This document shows, in pieces, positions 18,159 through 26,533 of a DNA stretch of 64,000 nucleotides. The stretch is from Paenibacillus stellifer (GTDB taxonomy: Bacteria; Bacillota; Bacilli; Paenibacillales; Paenibacillaceae). How positions within the stretch are numbered: the stretch's first letter is position 1; the number at the start of each line of letters is the position of its first letter. The notes beneath the pieces are model-generated. The model made no database searches, was not told the DNA's origin, and saw only the letters and a program-made list of their open reading frames with translations. The stretch is from assembly GCF_000758685.1 (NCBI RefSeq), contig NZ_CP009286.1, forward strand, positions 3,192,501 to 3,256,500. The letters are read 5' to 3'. The position numbers and the translations under genes are program-made.

Positions 18159-18466
18159 ATGAATACCACCTTTTCTAATAAATAGAGACATGTCTTCTAA
18201 GTGTAAGCAAAGCTGCGCATGCGGGGTATTTCCATACAGGATACACCTAATACATTAACCGAATTCCTAACATTTGAAAATAACGCCAAAGCGAGATTAT
18301 TTGAGCATAAAATCACGTATTTTTAGTTCGTGGAATGAGCCCAAGCAATGCGTCATATATTTCATCCATGCTCATTTTGGCGTCGATTCAAACCTAAACT
18401 GCCAGGTTATATAACATTCATTGACATCGACAATGACAAACATCACCACTAGATGGAGGGGTACAC
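18159..18466. other. Divergent control region between glgB and glgC
   Basis: About 300 AT-rich nt without a supported gene. A possible promoter for glgC (TTCAAA-17-TATAAC) lies at 18387-18415, and a perfect TTGACA at 18421-18426 has no matching -10. No operator could be named. The 27 nt between the two possible long glgB starts is included here. Confidence 0.5.
18387..18415 (+). promoter_or_regulatory. Possible promoter of glgC
   Basis: TTCAAA, 17 nt, TATAAC, ending about 50 nt before the glgC ATG. The match is moderate only. Confidence 0.35.
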
Positions 18467-19684
18467 ATGAGTAAAAAAGATTGCATCGCTATGCTTCTCG
18501 CAGGCGGCGAGGGACGCAGACTTGCTCCTCTTACATCCGATATGGCCAAACCGGCAGTCCCATTCGGCGGACATTACCGGATCATCGATTTTCCCCTCAG
18601 CAACTGTGTGAATTCCGGTATTGATACGGTTGGGGTACTGACGCAATATGCGGCAGAATCCTTACACACCCATATCGGCGAGGGGGACCCTTGGGGACTC
18701 CGGACCGAGGAAGGCAAAGGAATCGCTCTTCTGCCCTCCGGCACCGAACAAAAAGGCAGCTATGTAGGAACCGCAGACGCCATTTATAAGAATATCGATT
18801 ATATCGACAGCCTGGACCCGGAGCATGTGCTGATCCTGTCCGGCGATCACATTTACCATATGGATTACCGCCAGATGCTGGAGCACCACCAGCGTATGGA
18901 TGCGGACGCAACCATATCCGTTATGGAGGTTCCATGGGAACAAGCGAGCCGGTTCGGCGTGATGAATGTGGATGATAACCTTCAAATTACGGACTTTGTC
19001 GAAAAACCGCCGAAGCCGCTGAGCAACCTCGCTTCGATGGGCATATACCTGTTCCGCTGGAGCTATCTGAAGGCGCATCTTATGAAGGATGCGGGGAGCA
19101 GCGCTTCCAGCCACGACTTCGGCAAGGACGTCATACCCGCCATGCTGCAGAATGACGATTCACTGTTCGCCTACCGCTTCAAGGGGTACTGGCGCGATGT
19201 CGGTACAGTGGAGAGCCTGTGGGAAGCCCACATGGATCTCTTGGCCGGCGACAATGATTGGGGCCTCGATATCAGCCAATGGCCGATGTACAGCCGGACG
19301 CTGGTTGCCAGACCAGCGGCAATCCGCTGCAAGGCACAGGGTTCGTCTCATAATGCTCTGATCAGCGAGCATGCTTCAGTTGAGGGCGTCGTGAAGCGCT
19401 CTGTCGTGTTCGCCAATGTGGAAATCGGCAAATTGGCAATCGTCAAGAACAGCGTCATTATGCCTGGAGCGCGAATCGGCAAGAATGTCTATATCGAGAA
19501 CGCCATTATCGGCGAGGATGCTGTCATTATGGACGGCGCGGTCGTAACCGGCAGCGTGGATACCATTACTGTAATCGGTCCTCGTGAGACGGTTGCCCCC
19601 AAACCGGCTGTCCGCACATCCCGGTTGTTCCAGGAAGTATACGAGAACACAAGCAGACTGCGCGCCGGCGGGCTGCTGTCCTAG
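18467..19684 (+). CDS. glgC: Glucose-1-phosphate adenylyltransferase
   Basis: GlgC makes ADP-glucose from ATP and glucose-1-phosphate, the committed step of glycogen synthesis. The 405-residue protein has the nucleotidyltransferase loop [14 protein letters not shown] (residues 11-24), [39 protein letters not shown], and a C-terminal left-handed beta-helix with hexapeptide repeats ([20 protein letters not shown]). ATG at 18467 follows GGAGGGG by a good spacing. No GlgD partner is seen, so this GlgC probably works alone. It is transcribed divergently from glgB-glgA. Confidence 0.97.
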   Translation: MSKKDCIAMLLAGGEGRRLAPLTSDMAKPAVPFGGHYRIIDFPLSNCVNSGIDTVGVLTQYAAESLHTHIGEGDPWGLRTEEGKGIALLPSGTEQKGSYVGTADAIYKNIDYIDSLDPEHVLILSGDHIYHMDYRQMLEHHQRMDADATISVMEVPWEQASRFGVMNVDDNLQITDFVEKPPKPLSNLASMGIYLFRWSYLKAHLMKDAGSSASSHDFGKDVIPAMLQNDDSLFAYRFKGYWRDVGTVESLWEAHMDLLAGDNDWGLDISQWPMYSRTLVARPAAIRCKAQGSSHNALISEHASVEGVVKRSVVFANVEIGKLAIVKNSVIMPGARIGKNVYIENAIIGEDAVIMDGAVVTGSVDTITVIGPRETVAPKPAVRTSRLFQEVYENTSRLRAGGLLS

Positions 19685-19740
19685 GCGGCGACTAAGAGCT
19701 GCCTACAGGAAGCATGTTCCGCTTATTCGCCTGCTTCATT

Positions 19741-19786
19741 AATAAAGGGTGGTTTCCCGGTCCTTTCCGGAATACCACCCTTTATT
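19741..19786. terminator. Bidirectional terminator between glgC and the double-GNAT gene
   Basis: A perfect 13 bp stem AATAAAGGGTGGT/ACCACCCTTTATT with extra pairing of CCGG in the loop. It serves glgC on the plus strand and the five-gene unit ending at 19807 on the minus strand. Confidence 0.88.
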
Positions 19787-19806
19787 ACGCTGCCGTATCA
19801 TTATAT

Positions 19807-20898
19807 CTACTTGAGAACCGAGCTTCTGATGTTCTTCCATTCGCGGTCCAGCATCGCCATGTCGATCAGGTTGACATAGCGGTCGCCGAAGCGGGCGGCT
19901 TCCACCTGCTCGCCTTCCCTGCGGAATCCAAGCGACTCGTATAACGAGAGTGCCGGGGCGTTGAAATCGAAGACGCCCAGAGACAGCCGATGCAGCTTCA
20001 AGCCTTCAAAGCCGATCCGCATCGCCTCGGCCATCATGCTCCGGCCATAGCCTTGTCCCCGGCAGCCGGGTGCCAGCACGACCCGGCCGATTCGGCCATG
20101 CCCGTTATCGCGGTCGATGTTCGCGAGACTGATATGGCCAACGGTGTCGCCGCTGGCGCTGTGGATGACGCTGTATGCCAGCAGCTTGGACACAGCGGGC
20201 CGGTTCGCTTCGCGGATATACTCCGCCAGCTCTTCATGCCGCAGCGGAAATTGCAGCGAAGGGCCGGCCCATTGCTTCAGCGACTCGGGTGATGAGCTCC
20301 AGCCTGCAATAACGCTAAAATCCGACTCATCGAAATACTGCAGACGAATCGCCTTATCGTCTCCATCATCCTCGATCTTCTCATACAGATTAACCAGCCG
20401 TCCGCCACCGGCGTCATTCGTTCCCATGTAGCGGAAACCTTGTGTCTGATAATAGCGGTTCAGCTTCACGTTGTACTCGATGGTATCCAACCGCAGGCCC
20501 CGGTGTCCGCAGGATTTCGCATTCACGGCTGCATATTTCAGCAGCTCCCCGCCGATGCCCGAACCCCGGAAGGGAAGAGCAACCGCCAGCCGGTGCAAAT
20601 AGGCATAGCGGTCGTCGCTCTGGCTTCCCCAGTACTGGGGATCGCCGAATTGCAGCGTAAATACGGCTGCCGGGATATCGTCCTTGAAGGCCATGTAGAC
20701 TTCACGCTCGGTGAAATACCGCCGCACTTCCCCATCGGTGAACTGCTCCGGATTCCATTGGGTCAGCCCTGTCGTCTGCATCCAGCCTGCAGCGTCACGA
20801 AGCAGCTTCACTGCCGCTTCCGTCTGGTTCTCCTGAACGCGTCTCACTGTAAGTGACCCGATCGATGTCATTACCTCTCCCGTATTTGGCAAACTCAC
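19807..20898 (-). CDS. Tandem GNAT acetyltransferase (two fused domains)
   Basis: A 363-residue protein with two acetyl-CoA-dependent N-acetyltransferase domains. Domain 1 (about 12-175) has the CoA-binding VALPFRGSGIGGELL; domain 2 (about 183-355) has VVLAPGCRGQGYGRSMM and the RimJ/RimL-like SLYESLGFRREGE. Both pyrophosphate-binding loops are intact, so both could be active. The start is a GTG at 20898 that overlaps the histidine-kinase stop (GTGA, 4 nt), with GGAG 8 nt upstream; this coupling decides the start over an internal ATG. Substrates are unknown. As the last gene of a signalling operon it could modify an antibiotic, a protein or a cell-wall component. Confidence 0.88.
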   Translation of the reverse strand: MSLPNTGEVMTSIGSLTVRRVQENQTEAAVKLLRDAAGWMQTTGLTQWNPEQFTDGEVRRYFTEREVYMAFKDDIPAAVFTLQFGDPQYWGSQSDDRYAYLHRLAVALPFRGSGIGGELLKYAAVNAKSCGHRGLRLDTIEYNVKLNRYYQTQGFRYMGTNDAGGGRLVNLYEKIEDDGDDKAIRLQYFDESDFSVIAGWSSSPESLKQWAGPSLQFPLRHEELAEYIREANRPAVSKLLAYSVIHSASGDTVGHISLANIDRDNGHGRIGRVVLAPGCRGQGYGRSMMAEAMRIGFEGLKLHRLSLGVFDFNAPALSLYESLGFRREGEQVEAARFGDRYVNLIDMAMLDREWKNIRSSVLK

Positions 20899-22361
20899 TG
20901 TTCCTTCTCCTCCTGCTCCCCGTGTTCATCGGCTGCCGGAAGGGCAATATGCCGCCCTTCATCCGTCGGCACTACAGGCTCTGCCTGCGGCAGATAGACT
21001 GTGACCTGCGTTCCCTTGCCCAGCTCGCTGTCAATTTCGATGGTGCCGCCATGCAGCTCCACAATCTGCTGGGAAATCGCAAGTCCCAGACCAGTGCCGC
21101 CGTTAAGCGAGTCGACTTGGAAGAACCGGTCCTTCACGCGATGCAGATGCTCCTGGCTGATTCCGATTCCGCTGTCCTGTACGATGATTTCCGCGTCTTC
21201 CGCATTCACCTTTCGGGCAGAGAGCAGAATATTGGAATCTTCATAGGAGAATTTGACCGCATTATCAGCCAAGTTCAGAAAGACCTGCTTCAGCCGGTTG
21301 GCATCTCCTCTTACATAAAGCCCTTCTTCCGCTTCCAGCACGAGGCGGATGCTCTTCTTCTCCGCTTTGGCCCACAAATTCAGCACAATCTCCTGAAGCA
21401 GCTCTCGGACAGCCACGGTTCCGATCGACAGCTTCATCTCGTTCTGCTGCAATTTGGAGAAGTCCAGGATCTCCTCCACCAGGCCGATTAACCGGTCGCT
21501 TTCCTTCGAAATGATGCTCATGCCTAGCTTGGTCTCCTCGGGATCATACCCTCCGGAGATCAGCGTCTCGCTCCAGCCCTTGATGCTGGTCAGCGGGGTT
21601 CTCAGCTCATGGGAGATCGAGGAGATGAAATCATCCTTGATCTGATTGCTTCTGACAATTTCCTGGGCCATGTAATTGAGGGTGTTCGCAAGCTCCCCGA
21701 TCTCGTACCGATAGTCGCCCTTGATTCGCATGTTGAACTTGCCCTTTGCCATCTGGGCGGAGACGGCGGTAATATTGTTCAGCGGCTTGATGATGGAATT
21801 GGCGAGTCCGAAGCTGAACGCGGTAACGACTGCCAGAACCGCCACTACGATCCCCGCCGACAGCAAGGTTACATTGAACAGGTCGCTGTCGACACGCTCC
21901 ACGGATGTGACATAGCGCAGGACATATGTATCCCGTCCATGAATTTGCAGCACCTTGGAGACCGCCATTACGCTCTCGTTCGTACCCGGCTGGCGGCCGA
22001 CCCATCTGCCGACCCCGCCGCCCACCGCCTCCGGCACATCGCTTGTTGTGATCGTCCGGTCCGGCTGAAAGCCCGTTGAGCTTGTGATCATGTTGCCGTC
22101 CAGCGTAAGCACCTGAAGCTCCGTATTGCTCAGCTCAAATGTGCTCAGCAGCTCCTGCAGCGATACCGGGGAATCCTCTCCGTTCGAAAGCCTGTAGAAA
22201 TATTCCGCCTGGCTGATTTGTGTCGTGATCCGAGTGTAGATACTGTCGTAATAGTAAGTCCTTATGACGATCAGAAAGATGACTTCAACCAGGAGAAGCG
22301 CCAGAAAGACCACCAGGATATAGTGTAAAACAATTTGTCTGCGCATCCCCTTCTTGATCAT
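20895..22361 (-). CDS. HAMP-domain sensor histidine kinase
   Basis: A 488-residue membrane sensor kinase. TM1 at about 11-35, an extracytoplasmic sensor of about 130 residues, TM2 about 165-188, HAMP (to about 240), HisKA with phospho-acceptor H251 in SSISHELRTPLTSIKG, and a full HATPase (N-box NLADNAVKF, DSGIGIS, GGTGLGLAIS). The ATG at 22361 overlaps the regulator stop as ATGA. The C-terminus ends in an acidic Glu/Gln-rich tail. Partner: the OmpR-type regulator just upstream. The stimulus is unknown. The neighbouring VCBS lipoprotein is a plausible extracellular partner (inference). Confidence 0.94.
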   Translation of the reverse strand: MIKKGMRRQIVLHYILVVFLALLLVEVIFLIVIRTYYYDSIYTRITTQISQAEYFYRLSNGEDSPVSLQELLSTFELSNTELQVLTLDGNMITSSTGFQPDRTITTSDVPEAVGGGVGRWVGRQPGTNESVMAVSKVLQIHGRDTYVLRYVTSVERVDSDLFNVTLLSAGIVVAVLAVVTAFSFGLANSIIKPLNNITAVSAQMAKGKFNMRIKGDYRYEIGELANTLNYMAQEIVRSNQIKDDFISSISHELRTPLTSIKGWSETLISGGYDPEETKLGMSIISKESDRLIGLVEEILDFSKLQQNEMKLSIGTVAVRELLQEIVLNLWAKAEKKSIRLVLEAEEGLYVRGDANRLKQVFLNLADNAVKFSYEDSNILLSARKVNAEDAEIIVQDSGIGISQEHLHRVKDRFFQVDSLNGGTGLGLAISQQIVELHGGTIEIDSELGKGTQVTVYLPQAEPVVPTDEGRHIALPAADEHGEQEEKEQ

Positions 22362-23056
22362 TGTCCCTGGCCTTTCCACTTATAGCCGTGGCCCCACACC
22401 GTCTGCAAATACTCAGGCTCGGAAGGATTTCTCTCGATCTTCTGGCGGAGACGGCGGATATTCACGTCAACGATCTTCGGATCGCCCATGTACTCCTTGC
22501 CCCACACATGGTCAAGCAGCAGGTCGCGGCTGAGCGGCGTGTTCTCCTTCTCCAAAAAGAATTGTACGAGCGAGAATTCGGTCGGAGTCAGTTCGATCAG
22601 TTCCCCTTCCCGTTTGAACTGTTTGGCAATCAGATCCAGCGTGAACGGTCCGGAGTGGAATGACACCTTGGCCGATTGTTCCCTGTGGACGTTCACTCTC
22701 CGCAGAAGCGATTGGATGCGGGCGATAAGCTCCGTCGGACTGAAGGGCTTGCTGACATGGTCGTCTGCTCCTACCGACAGGGCGTACACTTTATCCTGCT
22801 CCTGCACTTTGGCCGTTAGAAAAATAATGCCGATCCGCTCGTTGCTCTCCCGGACGCGCCGGCATACTTCAAATCCGTCGATGCCCGGTACCATGACGTC
22901 AAGCAGTGCGATATCGATATCGGGATTCGCATTCAGCTTGGACAGCGCTTCGTTGCCGTCCGCCGCTTCCAGCACCTCGAATCCGTTTCTCTTCAAATTA
23001 ATCACAATAAAACTGCGGATTGAATCCTCATCTTCCAGTATCAGTACCTTACTCAT
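22358..23056 (-). CDS. OmpR/PhoB-family response regulator
   Basis: A 232-residue DNA-binding regulator. The receiver has an acidic cluster (EDED, residues 8-11), phospho-acceptor D53 (LLDVMVPGIDG) and Lys in HVSKPFSP; the C-terminal winged helix (about 130-228) ends with the typical VWGHGYKW. The ATG at 23056 overlaps the upstream lipoprotein gene by 8 nt and has GGAAGGGA upstream; a longer upstream frame is unsupported. It pairs with the kinase that overlaps it by 4 nt. Targets are not evident. Confidence 0.94.
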   Translation of the reverse strand: MSKVLILEDEDSIRSFIVINLKRNGFEVLEAADGNEALSKLNANPDIDIALLDVMVPGIDGFEVCRRVRESNERIGIIFLTAKVQEQDKVYALSVGADDHVSKPFSPTELIARIQSLLRRVNVHREQSAKVSFHSGPFTLDLIAKQFKREGELIELTPTEFSLVQFFLEKENTPLSRDLLLDHVWGKEYMGDPKIVDVNIRRLRQKIERNPSEPEYLQTVWGHGYKWKGQGQ

Positions 23057-24365
23057 TGATTCCCTTCCTCTCTCCAGGGGCCGTGGCGGTCCCCTTCTTG
23101 ATTCCGTTCGCATTCTGCTCCAGCTTGCCCCGGTAGGCGATAATGCGGTCCGCGTCACGACCCCAGAGCTGCCAGCCGTTGCCCTTCATCAAATCCCACT
23201 CCTCCGCCGAGAAGAAGGATATTTCGGCTACCGTCTCGCCCGTATCCGACAGAATGAACCGGAGATACTGGTTCTGCACCGATTTGGGGTCAACAGTAAC
23301 TTTGCCATGCCAGGAAGGCGGAAAGTCCAGCGTATACCGGTCCGATGGATCGCGGTACTGTTGCAGGGCGAAGATCAGCCCCTCCTTGCCGTTCCATTTA
23401 TAGTAGGAGTAGAACCAGGGGATCGCGTCGGCATCGACGTCCTCCCAGCCTGACGGCCTTTCCATCAATCCGATTTCAATGATGCCGTCACCATCAATAT
23501 CCGTGCTCGGGATGCGGCTGTCCTTGAAGGTGTGGTCGTCACCAGAGAGCACGACGCGGAACCGGTTATTCTCCATCACCACCATGTAGCTGTAAGCCGA
23601 ATGGGAGTTCACGGCTGCATCAAGCACGATGCCCTCCTTGTTCTGGGCTACCTTGCCGACGACGATATTGTAGTAATTGTTAATATAGGGGTCCAGGTTC
23701 TCCAGACGATCCAGTTCCTTAAATGCTCCCGAGCTGTACTGATAGGTCGTCAGCGTCGAGGATTCGTTCCGCTTCAGGGAGACGACCGTAATATCATCCT
23801 TGCCGTCTCCATTGAGATCGTCGATTACGTACTTGGTGTAGGAAAGCGTCAGCTTCTCCTCCAACGTATTCCCTGAATAGCTGTATACGACGAGCCCCTT
23901 CTGAAGTCCTTCGTCTCCGCGCGAATATCCGACGACGATCTCCGGTATTCCGTCACCGGTCACATCGCGGATCTCCACGGATTCCAGAACGGTGCCCGCG
24001 CCGTCGAAGGTCAGCTTCTTCACCCAGGAGTCACCCTGCTTCGCAAGGATCATCCCGTGGATCTGGACCGCCTCGCCCGGCGTTTCATAGAAGACCAGCG
24101 ATTCTTCAACGCCGTCCCCGTTCAGATCCTCCGTCCGGATGGAACTGTCGTCGTCATTGGTTGGACGGACAAGCTTGAGCGAGTTGATGGCGGCCATCAG
24201 GGTCGCCTTGTCCTCGGAGAGTCTGGGGGTCTTCATCCGCGACACAGGATCGCTGATGAAGGTGCAGCCCGACAGCAACGTCAGGGCCATCATCGCCGCA
24301 GACAGCCTCCGGACGGCCGATCTTCCCGCCGGAAATGCTCTTGCTGCTAGACTGCGAATATTCAA
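23049..24365 (-). CDS. VCBS/FG-GAP-repeat lipoprotein
   Basis: A 438-residue exported lipoprotein: signal peptide with lipobox LLSGC (Cys about 34), then a beta-propeller-like region with at least four calcium-loop-type motifs of the form DxNGDG (DLNGDGVEE, DVTGDGIPE, DLNGDGKDD, DIDGDGIIE). Such repeats form surface propellers that bind ligands, metal or sugars. The start is taken as TTG at 24365, preceded by an AAAGAGTG stretch; no good ATG is in reach. It overlaps the response-regulator start by 8 nt and follows the ABC ATPase by about 40 nt. I infer a sensor-like accessory role; the ligand is unknown. Confidence 0.82.
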   Translation of the reverse strand: MNIRSLAARAFPAGRSAVRRLSAAMMALTLLSGCTFISDPVSRMKTPRLSEDKATLMAAINSLKLVRPTNDDDSSIRTEDLNGDGVEESLVFYETPGEAVQIHGMILAKQGDSWVKKLTFDGAGTVLESVEIRDVTGDGIPEIVVGYSRGDEGLQKGLVVYSYSGNTLEEKLTLSYTKYVIDDLNGDGKDDITVVSLKRNESSTLTTYQYSSGAFKELDRLENLDPYINNYYNIVVGKVAQNKEGIVLDAAVNSHSAYSYMVVMENNRFRVVLSGDDHTFKDSRIPSTDIDGDGIIEIGLMERPSGWEDVDADAIPWFYSYYKWNGKEGLIFALQQYRDPSDRYTLDFPPSWHGKVTVDPKSVQNQYLRFILSDTGETVAEISFFSAEEWDLMKGNGWQLWGRDADRIIAYRGKLEQNANGIKKGTATAPGERKGINE

Positions 24366-24406
24366 TGAAATCACTCTTTCATAGCTGAGTATGAGAAGCC
24401 GGCGCT

Positions 24407-25135
24407 TCAGATCAATCCCGCACGCTCCGCGCCCGTCAACCGCCGGCCGGTCACGTCGTGCTTGATTACGCCTTTGTCGAGCACCCACATCCGGGTCGAG
24501 TATTTCTCTGCAAGCTCCAAAGGCAGTACAGCAACCACTGTAAGTCCGGTCTCCTTGCAGAGCGTCATTAACGTCTCCAGCACACTCTGCGCCGACTTCG
24601 GATCAAGACCCGTTACAGGCTCGTCGGCCAGGATAACCTTGGCGCCATGAACGAGAGCTCTGGCGATGGCCACACGCTGGCGCTCCCCGCCGCTCAGCTG
24701 TCCGGTCTTCATCTTCGCCTTATCCAGCAGCCCGAGCCGTTCCAGTTCGTCCATGGCGCCCATATAATCATCGGTACGCACGACGCCGGTCAGTCTTCTC
24801 CACCACGGCGTCTGTGCCGCCTGGCCGATCAGCACGTTCTTCAGCGCCGTCCGTTCTTTATTCAGTTCCGAATTCTGTTCCAAAAACGCCCATTCGCGGC
24901 TGATCTTCCGCTTCGCTCCGAAGCCTCCGCCCAGAATATCCGCTCCGTCGATCCGGAAGTTCCCTTTATCCCATTTGTCGCGCAGCGCAAGGCAGCGCAG
25001 CAGCGTCGTCTTGCCGCTGCCGCTGGCGCCCAGCAGCCCGATCATTTCGCCAGATTCCATCCGAAAGCCAACGTCGCGCAGCACCGGAACCTGTTCCGGT
25101 CCGGCCGCCTTGGCCAAGTGCTCAACGATAATCAT
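24407..25135 (-). CDS. ABC transporter ATPase, PhnC-like, without a linked permease
   Basis: A 242-residue ATPase with Walker A GASGSGKTT, signature LSGGERQR, Walker B VILADEPVTGLDP. The middle segment (TALKNVLIGQAAQTPWWRRL, then LERLGLLDKAKMKTGQLSGG) is close to phosphonate-importer PhnC. The usual switch histidine region reads VVAVLPLELAEKY instead of the VTLHxxxxA pattern, so the catalytic His appears replaced. No permease or binding protein is nearby. It heads the minus-strand unit that continues into the VCBS lipoprotein, regulator, kinase and GNAT genes. It may energise a distant permease, or serve a non-transport role. Confidence 0.88.
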   Translation of the reverse strand: MIIVEHLAKAAGPEQVPVLRDVGFRMESGEMIGLLGASGSGKTTLLRCLALRDKWDKGNFRIDGADILGGGFGAKRKISREWAFLEQNSELNKERTALKNVLIGQAAQTPWWRRLTGVVRTDDYMGAMDELERLGLLDKAKMKTGQLSGGERQRVAIARALVHGAKVILADEPVTGLDPKSAQSVLETLMTLCKETGLTVVAVLPLELAEKYSTRMWVLDKGVIKHDVTGRRLTGAERAGLI

Positions 25136-25230
25136 AGACTGAAGTCTCCCCTGTTTCGTATCGATTTCTACATCTAGTGTACTTGAAAAGCAAGATCAAT
25201 TGCCATGCGAGCAGTTGTTCCTATTTTACC

Positions 25231-26406
25231 TCAATTCTTCCTTTTTGGCGAGAATAACAGACCCGATGCGGCGAACACGACATATAGAAGTCCGAGCAGA
25301 ATGAATACCTCCCCGCCATAACCGTATTGCAGCAGAACGCCCCCGGCGGCAGGGCCGATGATGCTTCCTATGCAGAAATGAAAGGACGAGGCCACATTCG
25401 CGGCAGGAATAAGGTCCCGGGGCAGTATATCTGCGGCGTAGGCAAGCCCCAGCGAAAAGAAGGAGCCGACCAGACCGCCGGCAATCAGCAGCAGGACCAT
25501 GGCAGGCCAGAAGCCCGCACCCGACGACAGCAGCGCGAAAGCGAGCCCCCCGCCCGTACCGGCCATCATCAGCACCGGTTTGCGACCGATCCGGTCGCTG
25601 AGCATGCCGAGCGGCAGCTGCAGCACCAGTCCGCCGATCCCGGCGAACGGCAGCAGCGCCGCAATCTGGTCCTCGTTGAAGCCCGCCCGCAGGCCGTATA
25701 CAGGGAAGCTGCTGTTCAGGCTGGCTTCCATATATCCGTAGAGCAGCGCGGGCAGCAGCGCATACCAGGCCAGCTTGTAGACCTTGCTGAACCGGCCGGC
25801 GCCGCTGTCCTGATACGCGGTCTTCTCCGGCCGCGAATCGGGAAGCTTCCAGGCCGCCAGCAGCAGCACGAGCGCGAAGAGAAACGACAAGGCCAGGAAG
25901 GGTGCCGATTCGCCGAACTTCAGCAGTCCAATGCCAAGCGGACCCAGGCTGAAGCCGAGGCCGTAAGACATGCCGTAGAAGGAAAGGTTCCTTCCACGGT
26001 GCTCTGCCGGAGTCATCAGCAGCACCCAGAGCTGGGCCGCGTAATTGATCGCCGAATCCCCGGCCCCGACCAGCAGCCGGAGAACAAACCAGGTCTTGAC
26101 GCCGGGAAGCACCGGGAATAGAAGAAAGCAGACCAGCACCAGAACAAGTCCGCCCTGCATCAGCTTCTTGAAGCCGAATGCCGCCAGAAGCCGCTCGGCG
26201 ATCATCGTCATGGCGAAGGAGCCTATGTATAGAGCGGCCGCATTGAGGCCATTCAAAGAAGAGGATACGCCTCGCTGCTCCAGAATAATGGATATGACGG
26301 GAAGCAGCAGCCCTTGGCTGAGCCCCGCTGCGATAATGACGGTGATCAGGATTGCGTAATGAATGGTTCCACCGCGCCTAAGATGAGCTGCGCTTGTGTC
26401 TGACAC
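25231..26406 (-). CDS. MFS transporter
   Basis: A 391-residue major facilitator with about 12 hydrophobic segments. The 2-3 loop is divergent; the second half carries GMLSDRIGRKPVLMM, the clear MFS motif. The start is a GTG at 26406 with GGGGG 9 nt upstream; a longer frame to 26535 runs into the divergent regulator's control region. The gene is divergent from an ArsR-type regulator and its promoter overlaps a perfect palindrome, so it is probably controlled by that regulator. Substrate is unknown; drug or metabolite efflux is a guess. Confidence 0.9.
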   Translation of the reverse strand: MSDTSAAHLRRGGTIHYAILITVIIAAGLSQGLLLPVISIILEQRGVSSSLNGLNAAALYIGSFAMTMIAERLLAAFGFKKLMQGGLVLVLVCFLLFPVLPGVKTWFVLRLLVGAGDSAINYAAQLWVLLMTPAEHRGRNLSFYGMSYGLGFSLGPLGIGLLKFGESAPFLALSFLFALVLLLAAWKLPDSRPEKTAYQDSGAGRFSKVYKLAWYALLPALLYGYMEASLNSSFPVYGLRAGFNEDQIAALLPFAGIGGLVLQLPLGMLSDRIGRKPVLMMAGTGGGLAFALLSSGAGFWPAMVLLLIAGGLVGSFFSLGLAYAADILPRDLIPAANVASSFHFCIGSIIGPAAGGVLLQYGYGGEVFILLGLLYVVFAASGLLFSPKRKN

Positions 26407-26435
26407 GGATGATATCCCCCTTGGATTTCGGTATA

Positions 26436-26455
26436 ATTGAAGGCAAACCTTCAAT
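26436..26455. promoter_or_regulatory. Candidate operator palindrome
   Basis: ATTGAAGG-CAAA-CCTTCAAT, 8 bp perfect arms, lies directly after the -10 of the MFS promoter, covering its likely start site, between the divergent MFS and ArsR-type genes. It is a good candidate binding site for the regulator at 26534. Confidence 0.6.
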
Positions 26456-26484
26456 ATTATAGTGGACAACCCTATTCCAAACAA
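26456..26484 (-). promoter_or_regulatory. Sigma-A-type promoter of the MFS gene
   Basis: TTGTTT, 17 nt, perfect TATAAT on the minus strand, about 50 nt before the GTG start and abutting the palindrome at 26436-26455. Confidence 0.65.
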
Positions 26485-26533
26485 GAGATAATAGCCTGAG
26501 CCAAAGAGATTTTCTGGGAGGACTGCATGCCGC

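Noticed and set aside
18421..18426. Perfect TTGACA as glgC -35
   Set aside because: No -10 element lies 16-18 nt downstream before the ribosome binding site.
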